A DNA stretch of 64,000 bases, from the NCBI GenBank assembly GCA_965243775.1, contig CBDEWF010000053.1, positions 1-64,000 on the forward strand, in the 5' to 3' direction. Positions 46,318 to 54,356 of this stretch are shown here, piece after piece; positions within the stretch are counted from its first letter, which is position 1; every line of letters starts with the position of its first letter. The position numbers and the translations under genes were made by a program. This DNA comes from Sansalvadorimonas sp965243775. GTDB lineage: Bacteria; Pseudomonadota; Gammaproteobacteria; Pseudomonadales; Endozoicomonadaceae. Under the pieces are notes generated by a model. The model had not been told where the DNA came from. It ran no database searches and was given only the letters and a program-made list of their open reading frames with translations.

Positions 46318-46681
46318 GATAATTTTCGTCAATCTGGCAAACAGGTTGTTGTAAAACCTTATACTGCTATGAAAAACAGCAGCCTTTTTCTGTTATTTTT
46401 CGCTTACGGTGGCTTGTAGACAGGAAATGTGATTTCACTTCGCTGCAACCGTGGAAAGTGTCAGTTCATGGTGATTTTTACTATCAACACCTTTACTTAT
46501 CTATAGTGTAACCTTTCTATTTCCATGATTGATGTCAAAGAATATAGCTTAGGCACGCTGTTATAACTCCCGCAATTGTCACCGGCCATTAATGGTGCAG
46601 GTGCATCAGCACTTACAAACATTTCTATTGCCGCCTGCATCACACCTGCCAGGCAGGCTCGGAGCAATAGGGCAAAAAACA
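46318..46681. other. Non-coding region before the DapA-family gene
   Basis: 364 bp without a supportable gene. Contains a short palindrome CCTGCCAGGCAGG near 46645-46660 and TA-rich stretches near 46490-46560 that may hold a promoter; neither is strong. Confidence 0.35.
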
Positions 46682-47623
46682 ATGAATGTATTCACAGCTT
46701 CCGATATCCGCGGCACATGGTGCCCCCTGCTTCTGCAGATAAAAGAACGCAGTGTTCTTGATTTTAGTTTCATTGACGAAGAAATCTCTTACATCAGTGC
46801 ATCAGGGATTCATGGTGTCTACGCCAATGGCAGCTCAGGTGAGTTCTACAACATCACCTTCAGTGAGTACTGTCGTTTGATCGAACGTTTTGCCTCAGCC
46901 TGTCAGCGCTACAGTATTCCTTACCAGATCGGGGCCAACCATGCCCACCCATACGAAAGTCTGGAAAGAATAGCTGCTGCGGCTGATCAGGCTCCGGCGG
47001 CTATTCAGCTAATCCTGCCAGACTGGATTCCAACAGACCGGCGGGGCACCCTGCGCTTTCTAAAGGGTTGTGCAAAAAATGCCAGGGGGCACAGCCTGAT
47101 TCTCTGTAACCCGAGGCATGCAAAAACCCAGCTGGCCCCCGAAGACTACCTGTGGCTGGCTGATGAAATTCCGGAACTGGCAGGACTCAGCACTTACGGA
47201 GGCGATGCTGCCTGGTATGAAAGTATGCAGCCGGTTATGGAACGGCTTTCTGTTTTTGTTCCCGGGGATAGCCTTGCCAGTGGCATTCAACGAGGTGCCC
47301 AGGGCTCCTATTCCAGTATTGCTGCCATGAACCCCTGTGCGGCTGAAACCTGGAATGAGCTGATTGAACGAGATATGGAAGCAGGTCTGGAACTGGAGAG
47401 GCGTATCCAGCAGTTTATGAAGGAGTGTGTCATTCCTTTTGTTACAGAGCACAATATGCCATGGCATGCCTGTGACAAGTTCATGGCTGTTGCCAGCGGC
47501 TGGTGTGGTGATCTGCACCAACGCCTGCGCTGGCCTTACTCTTGGGTTGAAGATGAGTATCTGGATCCGGTGCGTGAACGTGGTGTTGAATTGATACCGG
47601 AATTTTTCCAGCGTTTTGTTTAG
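46682..47623 (+). CDS. DapA/DHDPS-family protein lacking catalytic Tyr and Lys
   Basis: 313 residues from ATG 46682 (MNVFTASDIRGTWCPLLL). The TIM-barrel family is recognised by GIHGVYANGSSGEFYNIT (GTTGE-like phosphate loop) and ILCNPRHA (usually YYNP). The Schiff-base lysine block, normally GIKDSSGD, reads GLSTYGGD, and the catalytic Tyr of YNP is Cys. So it probably cannot act as a classical pyruvate aldolase/synthase. The TAG stop codon is the first three bases of a MITE-like element, so the original C-terminus may have been altered. Confidence 0.7.
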   Translation: MNVFTASDIRGTWCPLLLQIKERSVLDFSFIDEEISYISASGIHGVYANGSSGEFYNITFSEYCRLIERFASACQRYSIPYQIGANHAHPYESLERIAAAADQAPAAIQLILPDWIPTDRRGTLRFLKGCAKNARGHSLILCNPRHAKTQLAPEDYLWLADEIPELAGLSTYGGDAAWYESMQPVMERLSVFVPGDSLASGIQRGAQGSYSSIAAMNPCAAETWNELIERDMEAGLELERRIQQFMKECVIPFVTEHNMPWHACDKFMAVASGWCGDLHQRLRWPYSWVEDEYLDPVRERGVELIPEFFQRFV

Positions 47624-47889
47624 GGTGTGCTCACAATTAACTGTCGATTCAGTGGCTCTAAAAGCGGCCAGATGCAAGAAGGGCTTGTGAAAATCGTAGT
47701 TATTCTACATTGAAAAAGTCCGACGCAGCAGGTGGCCGCTTTTAGAGTCACCCGAAGGGCGCATCCGAGAGCCCCTATGGACTGCGTTACAGTGCCTTGA
47801 AAGGCAACAAGCATTCCAGCGGCACTATGCCTTGTCATAGGAGCATCTCGGATGCGCTGAATTCGATATTTAATTGTGAACACACCCTA
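47621..47889. mobile_element. MITE-like inverted-repeat element
   Basis: 269 bp with 32-33 bp imperfect terminal inverted repeats (both start TAGGGTGTG and share TCACAATTAA). Inside are two more inverted pairs: 47652-47670 with 47733-47751 (GGCTCTAAAAGCGGCCA type) and 47759-47779 with 47836-47857 (GCGCATCCGAGA type). No coding capacity. The TA at each end fits a TA target. A one-ended relic lies upstream of purA. Confidence 0.8.
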
Positions 47890-47993
47890 ATGTAACTACC
47901 GGGAATGGAGATTTGTTCCCGGTTATTTTCTATAATTTTTTGCAACGACTAAACAGTACAAGCCCAGTAATACCAAGGTGCAAACGGGTAAAG

Positions 47994-48021
47994 TTGACAT
48001 CATATTAAGCCCCTGTAGAAT
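47994..48021 (+). promoter_or_regulatory. Sigma-70 promoter of the cold-shock gene
   Basis: TTGACA (47994-47999), 16-base spacer, TAGAAT (48016-48021). Transcription from about 48028 would give a 5' leader of about 150 bases before the ATG, like the regulatory leader of E. coli cspA. Confidence 0.65.
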
Positions 48022-48178
48022 GCGCCGCAGGCAAAAGGAAGTCAGATATTTATTGTTATCATTTCGAAGTTAACTCGCTGTACCTCGTCCTGTAATTTAT
48101 AAGTAGAAAAGACATTTTTTGCCAAAACCGCCTTTTCCCAAAGGCATTAAATAGTCAAGATAATTATGGGATACTGTT

Positions 48179-48388
48179 ATGTCCGAAACTGTCACCGGTA
48201 CCGTTAAGTGGTTCAACGAATCCAAGGGCTTTGGTTTTATTGAACAGGACAATGGTCCTGACGTGTTCGCTCACTTCCGCAACATAGTTGGTTCTGGCTT
48301 CCGCTCTCTGGAAGAAGGCCAGAAAGTTCAGTTCATCGTAACTGAAGGTCAGAAAGGTCTGCAGGCTGAAAACATTGTAGCCCTGTAA
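48179..48388 (+). CDS. Cold-shock protein of the CspA family
   Basis: 69 residues, one OB fold with RNP1 KGFGFIEQ and RNP2-like VFAHF. Single-stranded nucleic-acid chaperone. Long leader upstream and strong terminator downstream indicate a monocistronic unit. Confidence 0.93.
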   Translation: MSETVTGTVKWFNESKGFGFIEQDNGPDVFAHFRNIVGSGFRSLEEGQKVQFIVTEGQKGLQAENIVAL

Positions 48389-48437
48389 GAATTCTGCCTA
48401 CGAATTCTCTTGTTTTCTGCCCCCGGTAGAAAGCGAC

Positions 48438-48467
48438 AAAAAGGCTGGCTGTCTGCTGGCCTTTTTT
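48438..48467 (+). terminator. Intrinsic terminator of the cold-shock gene
   Basis: Stem AAAAAGGC / GCCTTTTT with a 13-base loop, ending in a run of T. Confidence 0.75.
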
Positions 48468-48765
48468 ATACCTGCACAATAACGCCATCAGTCTTGATAA
48501 TAATTTATCAATACGTACAAGACGCAGACTTTCTTTACGCTAGTGAAAATTATTGAGCAGTAAAGGAACGGTTGTGGATTGTTACCAGTTACAACCCATA
48601 GTCGTTAGGAGATAATCTTGAATATTCAGTATTGATAGATTTTTTCGCTGAAAAAATGTTTGTTTTCAGTGTCTTGTGTTGTTACTGATAACTTATTAAA
48701 GTTTGTCACCACTTTGTGACAAGTATTTCAGCCCATCATTTCTTTTTCGGGAGACAGATATATCT
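48468..48765. other. Non-coding region before the symporter gene
   Basis: About 300 bp, AT-rich. It includes the inverted repeat TTGATAATAATTTATCAA (48494-48511), a possible operator. CGGGAG precedes the symporter start. No gene seen. Confidence 0.4.
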
Positions 48766-50043
48766 ATGCGTAATAACCTTGCCTCTCGAGTTCTGATTTC
48801 ATTGGTCAGCGGTCTTGTTCTTGGGGGATTGATTCAGTCATTGACCGCTCCAGCCGGATTCCTGCAGACTTACCTGATCGAGAACACTCTGGGTACTGCC
48901 GGTTCACTGTTTGTCTCCATGATCAAGCTGGTCGTGGTACCACTGATCTTTATCTCTATCGTCAATGCTGTTTGCACACTGGAAGATATCAGTCAGTTCG
49001 GACGCCTGGGCATAAAAACCTTCAGCCTTTACCTTATCAATACTGTGATTGCTATTGCCGCAGCCATTGGTATGGCCCTGATTATCCAACCCGGGATCGG
49101 TGCCAACCTCGGTCTGGCTGATGCGGGTATTGCCCTGAGTCTGAAAGAACCGCCGTCACTGCTGGCAATGATTACCGGTATCGTCCCTGCCAATCCATTC
49201 AAGGCTTTTGCAGAAGGCAATATTCTCCAGATTCTGTTTATGGCCATCATGACCGGTATTGCCATCAAGAAACTGGAAAATCATGATACCCACAGCGCCA
49301 GCAAGGCTTTTGCAGTTGCCAATAACCTGATGATGAAACTGATCACAATGATCATGTCCCTGGCTCCCATTGGCGTTTTCTGCCTGACTGCAAAGATGGC
49401 AGCCACTCTGGATATCAACAGTATTCTCAGCGTTATGTCCTACGTTGGTACTGGTATTATCGTGATGACTATCTGGCTGTTCCTGTTTTACCCGGCCATG
49501 ATCTTTCTTACCACTGGTCGCAACCCTGTTGAATTTCTGCAAAAGACCCGTGAACAGATGGTGTTTGCCCTGTCGACAGCCAGCTCCAATGCCACCATTC
49601 CTGTCACCCTGCGTACCCTCATTGACAAACTGGGTGTATCCAGTCGGGTAGCAGGTTTCTCGGTTCCCCTGGGAGCCACTATGAATATGTCCGGTGCAGC
49701 TATCTATATGACTGTTGCCACTATTTTCGTTGCCAACGCCTATGGCATTACTCTGGGTTCCAGTGATCTGATCACTCTGGGCTTCACAACCTTCCTGCTG
49801 GCTATTGCCACTGGTGGTATTCCGGGAGGTGCTATCGTAACAACCGGCGTTCTTCTGCACACCCTTGGACTGCCTATTGAAGCTCTGGGAATCATTATTG
49901 CGGTAGATCGTATTTTGGATGCCGCCTGCACGGTCGTGAATGTGGTTGGAGATACTGTGGTCAGCACGATTGTTGCTCATACGGAAGAGTCTGCCGATGA
50001 ACAGTGCTCTACCTCTCTGGAAGGAGCTGTTGCTACAGTTTGA
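48766..50043 (+). CDS. Dicarboxylate/amino-acid:cation symporter (DAACS family)
   Basis: 425 residues from ATG 48766. Signature features: STASSNATIPVTL (serine-rich HP1 loop), PLGATMNMSGAAIYMTVATI (NMDGT-like helix 7) and GGIPGGAIVTTG, VDRILDAACTVVNVVGD near the C-terminus. In the motif NMDGT the Asp is replaced by Ser (NMSG), as in serine/threonine (SstT-like) members, so the substrate may be a small neutral amino acid. Inner membrane. Confidence 0.88.
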   Translation: MRNNLASRVLISLVSGLVLGGLIQSLTAPAGFLQTYLIENTLGTAGSLFVSMIKLVVVPLIFISIVNAVCTLEDISQFGRLGIKTFSLYLINTVIAIAAAIGMALIIQPGIGANLGLADAGIALSLKEPPSLLAMITGIVPANPFKAFAEGNILQILFMAIMTGIAIKKLENHDTHSASKAFAVANNLMMKLITMIMSLAPIGVFCLTAKMAATLDINSILSVMSYVGTGIIVMTIWLFLFYPAMIFLTTGRNPVEFLQKTREQMVFALSTASSNATIPVTLRTLIDKLGVSSRVAGFSVPLGATMNMSGAAIYMTVATIFVANAYGITLGSSDLITLGFTTFLLAIATGGIPGGAIVTTGVLLHTLGLPIEALGIIIAVDRILDAACTVVNVVGDTVVSTIVAHTEESADEQCSTSLEGAVATV

Positions 50044-50121
50044 ACTGGTTTTGATCTGGTTGACCCTCAACCAGTCAGACCTTGGTCGAAAAGAAGCAGA
50101 TAAAGCTAAGACTTTGGTTTT

Positions 50122-50147
50122 AAGCGCCCCCTTGGGGCGTTTTTTTG
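50122..50147 (+). terminator. Intrinsic terminator of the symporter gene
   Basis: CGCCCC / GGGGCG stem with CTT loop, extended by A-T pairs, followed by seven T. It lies inside the long open frame that starts at 49940, which shows that the next gene starts downstream, at GTG 50195. Confidence 0.85.
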
Positions 50148-50194
50148 TGTTTATACTATTCAGAATAAGGCAGGCATTACTCAGGGAGAGAGCC

Positions 50195-51919
50195 GTGATT
50201 AAAAGCATTCATCCAGCAGAGATTTTATCAGCGAACCAGGTCGGTGAACCCAAAGTCTGTGATAGTGGTTCGTTTGCTCAAAGGAAAGTCTCTAACGTCA
50301 GTACTGCTTCCTCTGGTTATTTCTCCGACGATAATTCAGACAGTAGACTCTGTTCTCCCTTATCCAAAAGTTCAGTCTCTATTTCCGTTACGTCCCCTGA
50401 AAATACAGTTTCTCGGGTAAGGCGGCGACGTATGGGGGTAGCCGTACTCCCTGAAGGCTGCAGTAAAACTCCCCGGGAGCAGATGCTCGACAGCATGACA
50501 TGGGGAATTGATGCGGTAGCCAGTGATTCCAGACAAGGACTTCCCCGAGAACTTATCAATGACATTCTGGTGGCAACAGAAGAGCGGGGTAATGTATTCG
50601 CTCACCGCCCGGTAGAAGCCATGTGCCGCCGTCCCCTTAAAGAAGGCAACCCGACCAAACCTTTCCCGATAAAGGGCAAGAGTTCCAACTGGGGGCTGCA
50701 GCAGAGCTTTATCTGTACTGATCAGGATTACAGTAAGCTGAATGGCTCTGACAAGGAGACTATCCAGAAATACAACCGGGACGTTGCCGGTGTTGAAAAG
50801 AAGTATGCTATTCCGGCCCAGTTAAGAATAAGTTATGAACGTATCCAGGAGCTGGAATCTGTACTTCCGGATAAATATCAGAGAGTTGGTGAGGAATATG
50901 ATCAGAAAGGCAATCTCTGTCGTATAGTATTCGAGGTGCAGAGCAATATTTGGGAGACATATAAACAACAGGCTGAATATTGCTCTGAGGACGGCTACTG
51001 GTATGTGTCCAATATTGTCGATGATAAAGAGCCAGAACCCCTGATGGTTCTCTGTCACCCAGATAACCAGATACCTATTACAGCGGATGTCGATCCTCTT
51101 TTTGAAGCTTTCTCCTGGGAACAGGTAGATCTGGGGGGCTGGGACCGCTTACCCGTTCCTCTTATTGCCCCAAAGGTCGTTAAAGACAGGCTCTCTGTTT
51201 ATGAACAACGTGCCAAGCGTCGTAAGAGTTCTATGAAAAAGCCTGTCACATTCAAGGATTCCAAGGATGAACAAAAAAGGCACCGGACATTAGCGAGTCT
51301 GCAGCACAACTCTGAAGTTGGTAAATTCCTGGAGCCGGAGATCGACGGTATTGGCAATGTTTCTCCACGTACTCAGGAGATGATTGAGCACTATGGCTCT
51401 TCCAGGAAAAGTGCTATGTCCAGGAAGCACACCGTTGTGCATCACAATACCGATGCGACAAGCCCATTCAGCAAAGAGGAAGATAACTACCCGGCCACAA
51501 TTTATTTCCCGAAATGTGTGGTTGAGAAAATTCCTGAACTTGGCCGGGGAACTGAACCGGTTGTGACAGTTTACTCCAGTGCTCAATTGGAGACCATCAT
51601 TCAGCTGCTGGTTGATAACGGTCTGTTTATGTTCATCAACCCTCTCTGGAAAAGCTTGTCAAAGATTCGGCCAAAACGTTTTACCGAAGCGGTTGCGTTT
51701 CTGGAAGCTGAGTTGCCAAAAGCTCAGTTGAAAAAGCAGCAATATCTGTTTGACCAGGCCAGTGCAAGAAAGAAAGCACTTATCAACAGATATACTCAAT
51801 GTTTGGAGGTAGTTGAGCCACAGGTTGTGGTTCCACAATCTGGCACTGCAGGGAAAAAAGAGAACGATGCGGGTGTCTCTTCGCTGATCCAGCATTTCAA
51901 CACTACCGTGATTGGGTAG
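50195..51919 (+). CDS. ExoY/edema-factor-like nucleotidyl cyclase, candidate effector
   Basis: 574 residues from GTG 50195 (GGGAGAG upstream). The N-terminal 130 residues are Ser-rich and disordered (STASSGYFSDDNS), like a type III secretion leader. From about 130 the class II adenylate cyclase fold is visible: RGNVFAHRPVEAM, then NPTKPFPIKGKSSNWG (Lys155 and Lys162, matching edema factor Lys346/Lys353), then ITADVDPLF (Asp298 and Asp300, matching Asp491/Asp493), then VVHHNTDATSPFSKEEDN (matching the His577-Asn583 loop). Toxins of this class make cAMP or cGMP in host cells after activation by calmodulin or actin. No signal peptide. Secretion system and activator are unknown. CpdB, which degrades cyclic nucleotides in the periplasm, is the next gene. 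Confidence 0.78.
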   Translation: MIKSIHPAEILSANQVGEPKVCDSGSFAQRKVSNVSTASSGYFSDDNSDSRLCSPLSKSSVSISVTSPENTVSRVRRRRMGVAVLPEGCSKTPREQMLDSMTWGIDAVASDSRQGLPRELINDILVATEERGNVFAHRPVEAMCRRPLKEGNPTKPFPIKGKSSNWGLQQSFICTDQDYSKLNGSDKETIQKYNRDVAGVEKKYAIPAQLRISYERIQELESVLPDKYQRVGEEYDQKGNLCRIVFEVQSNIWETYKQQAEYCSEDGYWYVSNIVDDKEPEPLMVLCHPDNQIPITADVDPLFEAFSWEQVDLGGWDRLPVPLIAPKVVKDRLSVYEQRAKRRKSSMKKPVTFKDSKDEQKRHRTLASLQHNSEVGKFLEPEIDGIGNVSPRTQEMIEHYGSSRKSAMSRKHTVVHHNTDATSPFSKEEDNYPATIYFPKCVVEKIPELGRGTEPVVTVYSSAQLETIIQLLVDNGLFMFINPLWKSLSKIRPKRFTEAVAFLEAELPKAQLKKQQYLFDQASARKKALINRYTQCLEVVEPQVVVPQSGTAGKKENDAGVSSLIQHFNTTVIG

Positions 51920-52092
51920 CTTCGCTGGCGTACAACAGGCGTAAATAAGCTGTAAGAAAGATTTGGCACATTCCCGGGATATAAGCGCAAATTAAAGACC
52001 TTTTACGTGATTTATCCCAATATGAGTGAATCTGGTTAGGTGTTAGCATGGCGGCTCGCTTGAACAACACCTGACTCACTACGGGTTAACCA

Positions 52093-54063
52093 ATGAAAAT
52101 CAGCTCTTCCCTGGCTTACCGGGTTGCCGGCTATACGCTGTCCGGTCTGCTGTTCTCGACTGCCGCTTTGGCAGCGACCGTTGATCTTCGTGTTATCGAA
52201 ACAACGGATATCCACTCCAATGTTCTGGACTACGACTTCTACAAGGGTAAACCGACTACAAGATTCGGCCTGGTGCGTGCAGCTTCTCTCGTCAAGCAAG
52301 CCCGCGCTGAAGTGACCAACAGTGTTCTGGTTGACAATGGTGACCTTATCCAGGGCTCTCCCATGGGTGACTGGCGCGCGGCTGAAGGCTTGCAAAAAGG
52401 TGAAGTTCACCCGGCACACAAAGTCATGAACACCATGGACTACGCCGTTGGCAATATCGGTAACCACGAGTTCAACTATGGTCTTGACTACCTGCAGAAT
52501 GCCATTGCCGGTGCTGAGTTCCCCTACGTGAATGCCAACGTTCATATGGCCGGAACCGGCAAGCCACTGGTTCAGCCTTATGTCATTAAAGAGATGTCCG
52601 TTAAGGACAATGATGGCGCGTCCCGGACCATTAATGTTGGTTTTATCGGTTTCGTACCTCCCCAGATCATGCAGTGGGATCGTCGGAATCTGACCGGTAA
52701 AGTGACTGTTACCGATATCACTGCAACTGCCCGTCAGTTGGTACCGGAGATGCGTGCCAAAGGGGCAGACGTTGTTGTGGCCATTCCCCACTCAGGCCTG
52801 AGTGCTGATCCTTATAAGGTGATGGCTGAAAACTCTGTCTATTACCTCTCCCAAGTGCCAGGAATAGACGCCATCATGTTTGGTCATAGCCATGCAGTAT
52901 TCCCCGGCAAAGATTTTGCTGATATTCCCGGGGTGAACCTGGAGACCGGCACTATCAATGGTGTTGCTTCTGTTATGCCTGGCCGCTGGGGCAGTCACGT
53001 CGGTGTGGTTGACCTGACCCTGGAGAGCAGAGATGGTAAGAACTGGAAAGTGGTCAAGGGTACTTCTGAGGCCCGTGCTATCGCCAAGAAGGACGGAACT
53101 GCTCTGGTAGAAGCCGACAAGGCGCTGGTCAAGATTATTGAAGGTGATCGCCTGGCCACCAGTGAATTCGTGAACCGTCCTATCGGTGAAGCGACGGATG
53201 TCATGTACAGCTTCCTGGCTCTTGTGCAGGATGATCCGACTATCCAGATCGTGAACCAGGCCCAGACAGCTTATGTGGAGAAGTTTATTCAGGGTGATCC
53301 AGACCTGGATGGTCTTCCCGTTCTGTCTGCCGGTGCTCCTTTCAAGGCTGGAGGCCGTAAGAACGATCCGACCAACTTTACTGAAGTTGAATCAGGTACC
53401 CTGACCTTCAAGAACGCTGCTGATCTGTATCTCTACCCTAACACTCTGGTTACTTTGAAGGTAACTGGGGCAGAAGTGCGTGAGTGGCTGGAGCGTGCTG
53501 CCGGTCAGTTCAAGCAAATTGATACCACTACCTCGGAAAGGCAGGAACTGCTGGACTGGGATAACTTCCGTACCTACAACTTCGATGTTATCGATGGTGT
53601 GAACTACGAGATTGATATCACCGTTCCTGCCCGCTATGACCGTAAGGGTAAGCTGGTTCATGCAGATTCTCACCGCATTAAGAGCCTGACCTACAAGGGT
53701 GAGCCTGTTGCGGATGACAAAGTGTTCCTGCTGGCAACCAACAATTACCGCGCCTATGGAGGTGGTCATTTCCCCGGTGCTGGTGCTGACAATATTGCCT
53801 TTGCTTCTCCCGATGAATCCCGTCAGATTCTGGCCAACTATATTGCTGAAACCAGTGCAGCCAAGGGTCGCGTAGAGCCAACAGCAGATAACAACTGGAA
53901 GTTTGCGGCTATCGAAACTGACACTGCTCTGGATATCGTCTTTGAAACAGCAGCTTCTGAAAAGGCAGCCAAGTTTATTGAAGAGCGTTCCCAGTACCCG
54001 GTTAAGAAGGTAGGCATGGACAGCAATGGCTTTGCCATCTATCAGATTGCTTTAACCAAGTAA
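52093..54063 (+). CDS. cpdB: 2',3'-cyclic-nucleotide 2'-phosphodiesterase/3'-nucleotidase
   Basis: 656 residues with signal peptide (to about ALAA, residue 27). Calcineurin-like metallophosphatase domain: VIETTDIHSNVLDYDF, VDNGDLIQGSP, GNIGNHEFNYGLDYL, VAIPHSGL, FGHSHAVFPG. C-terminal 5'-nucleotidase domain with the NNYRAYGGGHFPG substrate loop. Periplasmic salvage of nucleotides. Terminator downstream. Confidence 0.95.
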   Translation: MKISSSLAYRVAGYTLSGLLFSTAALAATVDLRVIETTDIHSNVLDYDFYKGKPTTRFGLVRAASLVKQARAEVTNSVLVDNGDLIQGSPMGDWRAAEGLQKGEVHPAHKVMNTMDYAVGNIGNHEFNYGLDYLQNAIAGAEFPYVNANVHMAGTGKPLVQPYVIKEMSVKDNDGASRTINVGFIGFVPPQIMQWDRRNLTGKVTVTDITATARQLVPEMRAKGADVVVAIPHSGLSADPYKVMAENSVYYLSQVPGIDAIMFGHSHAVFPGKDFADIPGVNLETGTINGVASVMPGRWGSHVGVVDLTLESRDGKNWKVVKGTSEARAIAKKDGTALVEADKALVKIIEGDRLATSEFVNRPIGEATDVMYSFLALVQDDPTIQIVNQAQTAYVEKFIQGDPDLDGLPVLSAGAPFKAGGRKNDPTNFTEVESGTLTFKNAADLYLYPNTLVTLKVTGAEVREWLERAAGQFKQIDTTTSERQELLDWDNFRTYNFDVIDGVNYEIDITVPARYDRKGKLVHADSHRIKSLTYKGEPVADDKVFLLATNNYRAYGGGHFPGAGADNIAFASPDESRQILANYIAETSAAKGRVEPTADNNWKFAAIETDTALDIVFETAASEKAAKFIEERSQYPVKKVGMDSNGFAIYQIALTK

Positions 54064-54098
54064 CCTGCCAAACAGCCTGCATTCGGTCAGGTTAGGTA

Positions 54099-54140
54099 AA
54101 ATGCCTTTTTTGTTGCTCCTGGGTGATAAAAAAGGCATTT
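54099..54140 (+). terminator. Intrinsic terminator of cpdB
   Basis: 13-bp stem AAATGCCTTTTTT / AAAAAAGGCATTT with a loop of 16 bases. Closely related in sequence to the hairpin after ubiK (63269-63313). Confidence 0.8.
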
Positions 54141-54356
54141 CCAAGTCAAAGACAAATAATTCCAATTCCAGTCATTATTTTATAACTCTTCTAAATGCAC
54201 CTTTTGCAGACTCTGGTGGCTATTCAGATTTTGAATCTGTCAAAATCTAACAATTAGGTGCACGAAACTGACAAAGATCTCTCAGCGCAAAACCTTCTCT
54301 TAATGAAATGATCTTATTCACAGACTTAATCTCTCAAATTATGAAAAGGGGCTGCT

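Noticed and set aside
49940..50194. N-terminal extension of the cyclase gene
   Set aside because: It overlaps the symporter end and reads through an intrinsic terminator; GTG 50195 has a good ribosome-binding site.
49156..50208. 350-codon minus-strand frame
   Set aside because: Antisense shadow of the DAACS symporter; composition is His/Asn/Gly-rich.
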